Positions 32,372 through 39,780 of a DNA stretch of 40,684 bases are shown piece by piece. The notes beneath the pieces were generated by a model, which was not told the DNA's origin, ran no database searches, and worked only from the letters and a program-made list of their open reading frames with translations. The number at the start of each line of letters is the position of its first letter. Positions within the stretch are counted from its first letter, which is position 1. Location of the stretch: assembly GCA_910578885.1 (NCBI GenBank), contig CAJTSH010000028.1, forward strand, positions 1 to 40,684. Direction: 5' to 3'. Source of the DNA: an uncultured Lachnospiraceae bacterium. GTDB taxonomy: Bacteria; Bacillota; Clostridia; Lachnospirales; Lachnospiraceae. The position numbers and the translations under genes are program-made.

Positions 32372-34282
32372 CTATGCATTTACTTTCTTTTTCAACAGTC
32401 CCAGCAACGCACAGGAAACCGCAGAGCCTGCCACTAAGGACACTAAATATAATAATCCATGTTCTACTACTAAGAATACGAATATTCCGCCATGAGGCGC
32501 CATCAAGGTACATCCAAATGCCATTGATAATGCTCCCGCTACTGCAGAACCTGCCACACATGCAGGAATGACACGCAGCGGATCGGATGCTGCAAATGGA
32601 ATTGCGCCCTCTGTAATAAAGGAAAGCCCCATGATAAAGTTCGTCGGTCCCGCCTTTCTTTCCTCTGCCGTAAATTTATTTTTGAAGAACAGCGTTGCCA
32701 GTGCAATTGCAATCGGAGGAACCATACCGCCAATCATAACCGCCGCCATAATGTTATAATTGCCTGCCGCGATAGAAGCCGTACCAAATACATATGCCGC
32801 CTTGTTCACCGGACCTCCCATGTCCACAGCCATCATGCCTGCAACCAATGCGCCAAGCAGAATAGAGCTGGCTCCGTTCATACCTGATAATCCATTATTT
32901 ATCATGATATTCAAGGCTCCGACCGGTGGTTCTACCACATAATTCATAATCATGCCGGTCAGAAAAATGCCAAATAACGGGTACAGCAATACCGGCTTCA
33001 GACCATCCAAGCCCTTTGGAAGCTTCTCAAATACTTTCTTTAACAATAATACCAGATATCCGGCTAAGAATCCAGCTACTAACGCACCAAGGAAACCACT
33101 GGTTCCGTTTGCCGCAATGGAGCCGCCGACAAACCCGACTGCAAGCCCCGGGCGATCTGCAATACTCATAGCGATAAAGCCCGCCAGTATCGGAAGCATA
33201 AATCCAAATGCAATATCCCCGATTCCCTTGAACATTGCCGCCATTGGCGTAATCGAACCAAATCCGGATTTCTCCTCCAAAGAAAGCGCATTTAAATCAA
33301 CGCCAAGGCTGTCAATCAGAAATGCGATTGCAATCAAAAGTCCGCCGCCGACTACAAACGGAAGCATATGGGAAACGCCGTTCATCAGATGCTTATAAAT
33401 CTGATGCCCCAAGCTGTCATTACTCTCTTCCCTTGTTTCCGAAACAGCGCCAGCCGCATGATAAACAGGCACATTTCCCTGCATGGCACGCTCCAAAAGT
33501 TTATCCGCCTTGCTGATTCCGTCCGCCACCTTACACTGAATCACCGGTCTGCCGTCAAAACGATCCATTGGCACTTGCGTATCCGCCGCTACAATGATAC
33601 AATCCGCTTCTGCAATCTCCGCTTTTGTCAGCACATTCTTTGCTCCCCCGGAGCCTCTTGTCTCTACCTTGATCTGGCATCCCAGTTCTTTTGCCTTTTT
33701 CTCAAGGCTTTCTGCAGCCATATACGTATGCGCAATTCCGGTCGGACATCCGGTAACTGCCAAAATTTTCTTTCCTGATGCAGAATCGCTCTGTGATTCC
33801 GTATCCGACAATCCGGTTCCTGTTTTATCGGATTCCGCCCTATCGATAACACTGATAAACTCATCTACAGTTGCCGCATTCTGCAATGCCTTGGTAAAAT
33901 CATCATCCATCAAAAGCACAGACAATCTGCTCAAAACATCCAAATGAACATTATCTTTCGTATTCGGCGCCGCAATCAAAAAGATAAGATGTACCTTCTC
34001 CCCATCCAATGCGTCAAAATCCACCCCATCCTTCAACACCATTGCTGCAAGTCCCGGTGCATTGACCGCATCCGACTTACAGTGCGGAATTGCAATTCCC
34101 TCACCGATTCCCGTCGTGCTCTCCTCTTCTCTGGCATATACGCCCTTCCGATAAATCTCTACATCCGATATCCTACCGCTTCTTGCCATTAAGCCGACCA
34201 TCTGATTGAGCGCGTCCTCTTTGTCCTTCGCCGTTCCGTTCAATTCTATGCTTACCGCCGCCAGCAAATCCCTAATTCTCAT
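32372..34282 (-). CDS. fruA: Fructose-specific PTS enzyme IIABC
   Basis: A 636-aa fused permease that imports fructose as fructose-1-phosphate. Domains: IIA at about 1-150 with His67 in GIAIPHCKS; a short Ser/Asp-rich linker (TESQSDSASG); IIB at about 170-270 with phospho-Cys179 in LAVTGCPTGIAHTYMAAE; and a membrane IIC domain at about 300-636 with nine or so helices. Its start overlaps by ATGA the stop of a 24-codon fruK-like stub, and AAGGAGG lies within that stub. Followed by the dedicated HPr. Confidence 0.96.
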   Translation of the reverse strand: MRIRDLLAAVSIELNGTAKDKEDALNQMVGLMARSGRISDVEIYRKGVYAREEESTTGIGEGIAIPHCKSDAVNAPGLAAMVLKDGVDFDALDGEKVHLIFLIAAPNTKDNVHLDVLSRLSVLLMDDDFTKALQNAATVDEFISVIDRAESDKTGTGLSDTESQSDSASGKKILAVTGCPTGIAHTYMAAESLEKKAKELGCQIKVETRGSGGAKNVLTKAEIAEADCIIVAADTQVPMDRFDGRPVIQCKVADGISKADKLLERAMQGNVPVYHAAGAVSETREESNDSLGHQIYKHLMNGVSHMLPFVVGGGLLIAIAFLIDSLGVDLNALSLEEKSGFGSITPMAAMFKGIGDIAFGFMLPILAGFIAMSIADRPGLAVGFVGGSIAANGTSGFLGALVAGFLAGYLVLLLKKVFEKLPKGLDGLKPVLLYPLFGIFLTGMIMNYVVEPPVGALNIMINNGLSGMNGASSILLGALVAGMMAVDMGGPVNKAAYVFGTASIAAGNYNIMAAVMIGGMVPPIAIALATLFFKNKFTAEERKAGPTNFIMGLSFITEGAIPFAASDPLRVIPACVAGSAVAGALSMAFGCTLMAPHGGIFVFLVVEHGLLYLVSLVAGSAVSCALLGLLKKKVNA

Positions 34283-34353
34283 TTTTCTACCTCCTTAGAA
34301 ATGAAACTGCTTTTTTCAGCAATGCTTTGATCAAATGTCACCGTATAAATCAT
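34279..34353 (-). pseudogene. 24-codon relic of fruK (1-phosphofructokinase)
   Basis: The short frame starts at ATG 34351-34353 behind TGGAGGTGGAGAT and encodes MIYTVTFDQSIAEKSSFISK plus EVEK. The first seven residues, MIYTVTF, match the usual N-terminus of FruK. Then the sequence departs and stops at 34279. It overlaps the regulator stop by 4 bp and the fruA start by 4 bp, so coupling along the operon is kept. The position is that of fruK in ordinary fruR-fruK-fruA operons. I infer an internal deletion that joined the two ends of fruK in frame or nearly so. Alternatively it could be a small leader peptide. Confidence 0.65.
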
Positions 34354-35099
34354 ATCTCCACCTCCACAACATTCTTATAATCACGATAAATCTCTTGCCT
34401 GATATCAGTAGTAAGAATAATTGCGCTTTCGAATGATGCAAAACTCACACAAGACAACTGCGAAAACTTACTTTCATCACATAGGATATACCGCTCCATG
34501 CAATGTTCCATAGACTTTTTCTTAATTATCGCTTCCTTCACATCCGGTGTTGAAAATCCTTTCGATACACTTACGCCATTTGTTCCCCAAAAACCCTTCG
34601 TGAAATAATATTTCTCTAATGCCTCCATTGCCTCTTCGCCGACAACCGCTTCCGTAGAAGCCTTAAATTCTCCGCCAAGAATATAGACCTTGCATCCGAT
34701 TTCCGATAGTCTCTTGGCATGTGCGACTGCATTTGTCACAAATGTGACGGTTTTTGACTGAATGTAATCTATCATCAGCTCTGTCGTAGTCCCCGCATCC
34801 AAATAAACAAAATCGTCCGGTTCAATCAGGGAAGCCGCATATTTAGCAATCCGTATCTTTTCCTCTCTATGCAGCTCCTTTCTGGCCTCCACATCATCGT
34901 CTTTTGCGCTATATGCCTTCCCTTTCAGCACTGCGCCGCCATGTACCTTCACCAGCCGGCCTTCCTTATCCAGCGCATTCAAATCCCTGCGAATTGTGGA
35001 TTCAGAAGCATCTAACACCTTCATTAGCTGCTGTACAGTAACACTTCCATGCTGCTCCAACATACCTATGATCCTAACAAACCGTTCCTCTGTCAGCAT
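34350..35099 (-). CDS. DeoR-family regulator of the fructose operon (FruR-type)
   Basis: A 249-aa repressor with an N-terminal DeoR helix-turn-helix (ERFVRIIGMLEQHGSVTVQQ, then SESTIRRDLNALDKEGRLVKVHGGAV) and a C-terminal sugar-phosphate sensor domain (YLDAGTTTELMIDY, VTNAVAHAKRL, VGEEAMEALEKYYFTKGFWG). Members next to fruA usually respond to fructose-1-phosphate. It is the first gene of its operon, with a consensus promoter and candidate operator repeats upstream. Its stop overlaps the start of the fruK stub. Confidence 0.93.
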   Translation of the reverse strand: MLTEERFVRIIGMLEQHGSVTVQQLMKVLDASESTIRRDLNALDKEGRLVKVHGGAVLKGKAYSAKDDDVEARKELHREEKIRIAKYAASLIEPDDFVYLDAGTTTELMIDYIQSKTVTFVTNAVAHAKRLSEIGCKVYILGGEFKASTEAVVGEEAMEALEKYYFTKGFWGTNGVSVSKGFSTPDVKEAIIKKKSMEHCMERYILCDESKFSQLSCVSFASFESAIILTTDIRQEIYRDYKNVVEVEI

Positions 35100-35143
35100 A
35101 CCCTTTCCTCCATCTCGTTTATATCACGCCTCTTTCTATACTT

Positions 35144-35172
35144 AGTATATCTCCATTTTCATTCATAGTCAA
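35144..35172 (-). promoter_or_regulatory. Fructose operon promoter
   Basis: On the minus strand TTGACT (35167-35172), 17-bp spacer, TATACT (35144-35149). Confidence 0.8.
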
Positions 35173-35195
35173 TCAACTTCATTCAAATTCATCCA
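35158..35195. promoter_or_regulatory. Phased direct repeats at the fructose promoter, candidate DeoR operator
   Basis: TTCATTCA at 35158-35165 and 35178-35185 and TTCATCCA at 35188-35195 start 20 and 10 bp apart, so all lie on one helix face and flank the -35 box. DeoR-type repressors of sugar operons commonly bind such direct repeats. Confidence 0.55.
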
Positions 35196-35261
35196 CAAAA
35201 ATCCAACTGCCATTTTGTATATTATTAACAATTATATGCCAAACATGACATTTCCTAGTAT

Positions 35262-35306
35262 AAAAAAGCTCTGGCAGAGCTGAAAAATCCTCAGTTCTAC
35301 CAGAGC
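35262..35306 (-). terminator. Terminator of the greA operon
   Basis: On the minus strand GCTCTGGTAGAACTGA pairs with TCAGCTCTGCCAGAGC (two mismatches) and is followed by six T. Confidence 0.85.
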
Positions 35307-35323
35307 CTGTCAATCACTTTTCA

Positions 35324-35584
35324 TCAGGATAAAAGGTTTTTAATATTATTTAACTTCTTTGCCTCACGAATAATGTTTTCCTTTTCTATCTCCAAATATT
35401 CTTCCATTTGCCGGATTTCCTCTTGTGAAAATCCATTTTGCTTCTCAATTTTGCATTCCGGTATCTTACCCTCTGCAAAATCAATTCCGGAATTCCCTTT
35501 TCTCTCGAAGCGAACACGTATCAGCTTTCGGTTATTCCTCGTCAATACTCCGGAATAGGTAAATGTCACCTCTCCCTTTTCCAT
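35324..35584 (-). CDS. Small hypothetical protein downstream of greA
   Basis: An 86-aa soluble protein of unknown function. The N-terminal half looks like a beta hairpin (GEVTFTYSGVLTRNNRKLIRVRFER) and the C-terminal half is a charged helix (FSQEEIRQMEEYLEIEKENIIREAKKL). AAGGAGTGAAAG precedes ATG. It starts 36 bp after the greA stop and shares its terminator, so it is co-transcribed. I recognise no family. Confidence 0.75.
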   Translation of the reverse strand: MEKGEVTFTYSGVLTRNNRKLIRVRFERKGNSGIDFAEGKIPECKIEKQNGFSQEEIRQMEEYLEIEKENIIREAKKLNNIKNLLS

Positions 35585-35620
35585 TCTTTCACTCCTTTCT
35601 GCCGTATGATTTATCCATCA

Positions 35621-36124
35621 TCAAAATCCTCTCAACTTATCTGTACCATCATCTATCGTATTTTCAATGGAGCGGATGACAATATAATACGAATAGTTGT
35701 CATTTACCTGAACTTCTACCCTATCTCCTGCCTTATGACCAAGTATTGCCTTACCCAGCGGAGATTCTATGCTGATTCTTCCTTCCAGTGAATTACCGCG
35801 CACAGTTGTGACAAGCTTATAGACTTCCGTCAGATCATCCTCTTCAAAATAGATTTCTACAGTGTTATTTAAGCCTACCTCGTCCTCTTTGGAATCTTCT
35901 GAAACGATCACCGCCGTCTTTATCATGCGCTCCAGATAACGGATACGGCTTTCATTCTTGTTCTTATCCTTTTTGGCTGCATGATATTCAAAATTTTCAC
36001 TCAGATCGCCATGCGCCCTCGCTTCCTTCACTGCTTCAATCGCCTGCTTACGGACCACCAGCTTACGGTATTCGATTTCTTCTTTTATCTTGTCAATATC
36101 CTTTTGGGTCAATTCATCATACAT
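35621..36124 (-). CDS. greA: Transcription elongation factor GreA/GreB family
   Basis: A 167-aa protein that rescues backtracked RNA polymerase by stimulating transcript cleavage. The N-terminal coiled coil (LTQKDIDKIKEEIEYRKLVVRK ... ARAHGDLSENFEYHAAK) carries the acidic tip DLSEN. The C-terminal domain (VEIYFEEDDLTEVYKLVT ... SPLGKAILGHKAGD) binds polymerase. Start at ATG 36122-36124 behind AAGGAAT. Full length. A second, more typical greA may exist elsewhere, as the sequence is somewhat divergent. Confidence 0.93.
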   Translation of the reverse strand: MYDELTQKDIDKIKEEIEYRKLVVRKQAIEAVKEARAHGDLSENFEYHAAKKDKNKNESRIRYLERMIKTAVIVSEDSKEDEVGLNNTVEIYFEEDDLTEVYKLVTTVRGNSLEGRISIESPLGKAILGHKAGDRVEVQVNDNYSYYIVIRSIENTIDDGTDKLRGF

Positions 36125-36183
36125 TGTCCGATTCCTTCCATATGTAATACATTTTAAGCATCTCCATGTGATCATTCTTTTAT

Positions 36184-36213
36184 ATTATACTTTTTTCGCA
36201 CCAGTATTGTCAA
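36184..36213 (-). promoter_or_regulatory. greA promoter
   Basis: On the minus strand TTGACA (36208-36213), 18-bp spacer, TATAAT (36184-36189). Confidence 0.75.
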
Positions 36214-36240
36214 TCATTCATCTCTTTCAAATCTTACAAC

Positions 36241-36276
36241 AAAAATCTAGCAGAATTGAAATAAATCCAATTCTGC
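36241..36276 (-). terminator. Terminator after the chemoreceptor gene
   Basis: On the minus strand GCAGAATTG - GATTTATTT - CAATTCTGC is followed by TAGATTTTTG. It separates the signalling operon from greA. Confidence 0.65.
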
Positions 36277-36306
36277 CAAATTATGCACTTAAATAATTGT
36301 TTTAAA

Positions 36307-37773
36307 TTATTCTCTTTCCAACAATTTCTCCAATTGTTCTACCATAGCATTAATATTATCGACCTGCTCAGACAGTGCGACAATCTCCTGACTGCTGCTC
36401 TGTACCATGCTGGCAATATTCGAAAATTCCTGATTCTCAGACTGGATGCTCGTTACAACCTCTTCATTAATCTCTACGGCTCCTAAAATCTCTCTATTCT
36501 GGATTTCCCGAATGGATTCTGCCTGTTCAATCGCCTCTACAGACTTCTTCAACAAATCCATCATCTTACGGACACCTTCTACTGTCTCTAAAATAACTTT
36601 GTTCTGCTCAAGAAGCTGTTTCGTGTTTTTGTTCATAAATTCAGAAACATCATTTGTCCCCATCTGCACACGAGTAACTACGTCATTCACATTCTGTAAG
36701 GATTCTTTCGTGTTCTCCGCCAGATGTCCAACCTCCTGCGCTACAACAGCAAAGCCCCGTCCAGCCTCGCCTGCACGCGCCGCCTCAATGGAAGCATTTA
36801 GGGCAAGAAGATTGATGGATTCTGCAATCTCATTAATAATATCTAAAGTTTTACCGATCTCGCCGGATTCCGTCAAAAGCTTATCCGTAACTGCCATTGT
36901 TTGATTTGTAGAGTTCTTTACCTCCTCGCTCATTCCCATCAGGTGATTCAGCGCTTTCTCATTCGACACGGAAATCTCCACTAATTCCTGAGAAATACGG
37001 TTTACATCCTGCATCTTTAATTCCATGTTATGGCTGCTCTCTTCAAGATTCGTCAGATTATCTCTGCTCCTCTCTGACTTATCCAGCATTCTTTCACTGC
37101 TTTCCAACAGAGTCTCACTGATTGCAGAAAGCTCCTGTGTAGAAGCGCTCTCTGTCTGGGCAGTGCCAACCAATACCTGACTCGCTTCTCCTAATTGATC
37201 TGCAACATTGTTTACCCTATCAAGTAAATTTTCAATTTCAACTTCATTTTTCTCTACCGCCAGAAACAGCGAGCGTGCTCTTTGTATTATCATCACCGAA
37301 ACAAGAAGCGCCAGCGCATATACCATATATGCAAATATCCATATAGATATGGTATACATTGCCAGATATTGCTGCGGAAATATTATCATTGCAATTACAT
37401 TTGGCACAACAGTAGCCACTGCACATACTATAATCAGAGATAAATCATAATACGGAACGGCTAAAAACAGTACCAGAAAATATGCCTCTACCATTGCCCC
37501 GTAACACGCAGGCGTACCAAGCACAATTACTACTGAACCAATCACCGGCAAAATAGCAATATAGAAATATTTTGCATATTTCCCAAGCTGCTTTTGAAAC
37601 AGCCGGACAAGCAGATTTCCCAGTACCATAAGAAGAACGATACTGTCCCTTTTAAATTCCGCACCATTAAATAACAATACATATGTAAACGCAACGATAG
37701 GTATGACTGCCAAAAATAAAAACATAATGACATTCATCCTTTTCTCTTCATTTTTAAGTATCTGTAACTCCAT
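36307..37773 (-). CDS. Methyl-accepting chemotaxis-type receptor with membrane-embedded sensor
   Basis: A 488-aa protein. Residues about 14-165 contain roughly six hydrophobic helices with very short loops, so there is no extracellular ligand domain; I see no HAMP domain. From 170 on it is a long coiled coil ending in the chemoreceptor signalling hairpin (about 318-356) with INLLALNASIEAARAGEAGR and FAVVAQEVGHLAENT, which binds CheA/CheW. AAAGGAG precedes the start, 14 bp after the KAS III-like gene, so it is probably the last gene of that operon. A sensor confined to the membrane would suit a hydrophobic signal or a membrane state (inference). Confidence 0.93.
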   Translation of the reverse strand: MELQILKNEEKRMNVIMFLFLAVIPIVAFTYVLLFNGAEFKRDSIVLLMVLGNLLVRLFQKQLGKYAKYFYIAILPVIGSVVIVLGTPACYGAMVEAYFLVLFLAVPYYDLSLIIVCAVATVVPNVIAMIIFPQQYLAMYTISIWIFAYMVYALALLVSVMIIQRARSLFLAVEKNEVEIENLLDRVNNVADQLGEASQVLVGTAQTESASTQELSAISETLLESSERMLDKSERSRDNLTNLEESSHNMELKMQDVNRISQELVEISVSNEKALNHLMGMSEEVKNSTNQTMAVTDKLLTESGEIGKTLDIINEIAESINLLALNASIEAARAGEAGRGFAVVAQEVGHLAENTKESLQNVNDVVTRVQMGTNDVSEFMNKNTKQLLEQNKVILETVEGVRKMMDLLKKSVEAIEQAESIREIQNREILGAVEINEEVVTSIQSENQEFSNIASMVQSSSQEIVALSEQVDNINAMVEQLEKLLERE

Positions 37774-37787
37774 AAAAAACTCCTTTT

Positions 37788-38789
37788 CTAAAATCTATAC
37801 AACGAACAAGCACAAGTCGTACCAGCGCCCACCGTCCAGAATATAACGTAATCACCGCTTTTCAACTCATTGTTTTCCATAGCTCTTGCACAGGCAATCA
37901 TCGGACTTGTTGTTCCGGTATAACCATATTCATCGCCGATAAAAGTAAATTTGTTCATATCTTCACCCAATTCTTCGCATACACCTTCGATACTCTTTAG
38001 GGCAAACTGAGACATAAAATATCTCTTTATATCGCTTTTTGCCAAATTATTTCGGAAGAGAATCTCCTCTATAGAAACTGCCGCACTATGAAATGCTCCG
38101 CTATAGTCAAACGGAATCCACTGAACCAACTTATCTTGTGTCGGTAGATTCCTATCTCTCATGACGTTGGATAATCCTTTTGCGGGAAACACCATCTTAT
38201 CATGATTGCTGGAATTTGTATAATAATCGGAATCTAACAAGCCTCTATCCGTGTGAAACACATTTTCCAATACTATCGCACATGCCGAATCTCCAAAATT
38301 AGAATATGCTAACGCCTCATCATATCTGGAATACCGGTTCAACTGGTCAGATCCCACAAGTAATGCATACTTTATGTTTTGATTATTTTGCATTGCTCTG
38401 GACGCCTGTTCTAAGGCTACAATCATCCCTGCACAGTTGGCATTCAAATCATAAACACAGCATTTTGGACTCGCACCCAACATAGAATGCAGCTTCACCG
38501 CATTGGGCGGCAGCATATATTCAGGCGTTCCTGAAGAAAAAATAATCATACCAATCTGTGCAGGCTTCACATATACCTTCTCCAATACTTCTTTAGCTGC
38601 CTGATATCCCATTGTAAGGATATTTTCTGCTTCATTATCTGAAATATATCTGCTCTTTCTCCCAGTCGTCTTTAACAGTCCTTCAATATCTTCACCTTTC
38701 TTTTTGAAATGCTCAATATAAAACTCGTTATCTACTTTATGTTCCGGATGATAGCAGGCTATCCCTCTGATCATTGCATTATTGTCCAT
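37788..38789 (-). CDS. KAS III-like (FabH-type) condensing enzyme with altered active site
   Basis: A 333-aa thiolase-fold protein. ATG 38787-38789 follows GAGGAG at 8 bp. The nucleophile Cys119 is in DLNANCAGM, as in FabH. The FabH histidine (HQANxRI) is replaced: residues 260-263 read SQFA. The FabH asparagine (GNTSAAS) is also replaced: residues 289-296 read GYTGTTSP. The C-terminal glycine loop TVGAGTTCACSL is kept. A normal decarboxylating condensation is therefore doubtful; it may form an ester or other acyl transfer product, as some FabH-like secondary-metabolite enzymes do. It lies between an alpha/beta hydrolase and a chemoreceptor, not in a fatty acid operon. Substrates unknown. Confidence 0.88.
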   Translation of the reverse strand: MDNNAMIRGIACYHPEHKVDNEFYIEHFKKKGEDIEGLLKTTGRKSRYISDNEAENILTMGYQAAKEVLEKVYVKPAQIGMIIFSSGTPEYMLPPNAVKLHSMLGASPKCCVYDLNANCAGMIVALEQASRAMQNNQNIKYALLVGSDQLNRYSRYDEALAYSNFGDSACAIVLENVFHTDRGLLDSDYYTNSSNHDKMVFPAKGLSNVMRDRNLPTQDKLVQWIPFDYSGAFHSAAVSIEEILFRNNLAKSDIKRYFMSQFALKSIEGVCEELGEDMNKFTFIGDEYGYTGTTSPMIACARAMENNELKSGDYVIFWTVGAGTTCACSLYRF

Positions 38790-38847
38790 AAGCAGCACTC
38801 CTCAATTATTATACTTTTTCTGTTCGTAAAATGTTAATTAATTTCTT

Positions 38848-39627
38848 TTACACGCATTTCTCAACAAATGCTATAATCTTATCCCTTATAACTCCCGTAT
38901 CTTCATATATAGCAGCATGTCCTTTGTATGGAATCATCAGCATTTGGCTATTATCAATCACCTTCCATGTTTCAATTGCAGCGGTCGGCAGAACAATCTT
39001 ATCCTCGCTTCCATGTACCATCAAAGCAGGAATGGAGATTTCACTGCATGCTTTTAAATTGTCATAACGATTCGATGCCATCAAGTCTCCATACCCAATG
39101 ATGTCCGGCACCATTGTAGTTGCAAACAAATTTGAAATACGTTCCCTTTCATCTTCAGATGCTTCTGAACCAAAAAGCTCTCCTAAGATTGCAACAGTTC
39201 TGAACTGCTCTGCCGGCATTTCCTTTAACGCATCTACCAACGGAGTATGGTTCTTTAAATCTCCGCCGCTGCTCAGCAGCACTATGCCCGTTAACGTTAT
39301 GTTCTTCCGTATCGCAACTTCACAAGTAATTGCACCACCCATAGAATATCCGAGCAGAATAACCTGTTCAGAAACCACCTTTTGCTGCTGCAGCTCCTGA
39401 ATGGAATACTCTACAGCCTCCGCAAACACCTTCACCTCTTCCGGTTCTTCCCCGGCAGATTGTCCATGCGCTAACAGATCAAAAACAATACAATTGTAAT
39501 CCTTAAATTCCTCTGCTAACGGAAGCAGCCCTTTTTTGGTCATTGTAGAACCATGTAAAAACACCAGCGTAGTATTACTTTCCTTATTTCCGGTTCTCTC
39601 GTAAGCCAACATGATTTTTTCCCCCAT
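38848..39627 (-). CDS. Alpha/beta hydrolase
   Basis: A 259-aa single-domain hydrolase. The catalytic triad is visible: Ser95 in LLGYSMGGAIT, Asp209 in VHGSEDKIVLP and His237 in YKGHAAIYE; LHGS near residue 25 begins the oxyanion hole. No signal peptide, so it acts in the cytoplasm. AAAGGAG lies 11 bp before ATG 39625-39627, while ATG 39610-39612 behind GGGGGAA is a near alternative. It starts a transcript with the KAS III-like gene 58 bp downstream. Possible roles are thioester or lactone release, or breakdown of the KAS product (inference). Confidence 0.9.
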   Translation of the reverse strand: MGEKIMLAYERTGNKESNTTLVFLHGSTMTKKGLLPLAEEFKDYNCIVFDLLAHGQSAGEEPEEVKVFAEAVEYSIQELQQQKVVSEQVILLGYSMGGAITCEVAIRKNITLTGIVLLSSGGDLKNHTPLVDALKEMPAEQFRTVAILGELFGSEASEDERERISNLFATTMVPDIIGYGDLMASNRYDNLKACSEISIPALMVHGSEDKIVLPTAAIETWKVIDNSQMLMIPYKGHAAIYEDTGVIRDKIIAFVEKCV

Positions 39628-39682
39628 TTTACATTTTTCTCCTTTATCTTTTTTATTTGCCAACTTATCAATTGACACTTTG

Positions 39683-39711
39683 ATAGTACCATAATTTGCC
39701 AATTCATGAAA
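39683..39711 (-). promoter_or_regulatory. Promoter of the hydrolase/KAS III/receptor operon
   Basis: On the minus strand TTTCAT (39706-39711), 17-bp spacer, TACTAT (39683-39688). The poor -35 lies 7 bp from the LytTR-type repeats, as in activator-dependent promoters. Confidence 0.5.
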
Positions 39712-39717
39712 TGTTCT

Positions 39718-39760
39718 CGACGAAAATGACCATGTAACCAACGAAAACAACCTCGAAAAT
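39718..39760 (-). promoter_or_regulatory. LytTR-type direct repeats upstream of the hydrolase operon
   Basis: CGACGAAAAT (39718-39727), CAACGAAAAC (39739-39748) and CCTCGAAAAT (39751-39760), given on the plus strand, share the core CGAAAA. The first two start 21 bp apart, which is the standard spacing of paired LytTR sites on one face of DNA. They lie directly upstream of a weak -35 box and downstream of a LytTR regulator gene. Confidence 0.65.
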
Positions 39761-39780
39761 TTGCTGCTCTTATCTCAAAT

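Noticed and set aside
39628..39750. Longer start for the alpha/beta hydrolase
   Set aside because: This frame covers the promoter and the LytTR repeats and has no ribosome binding site.
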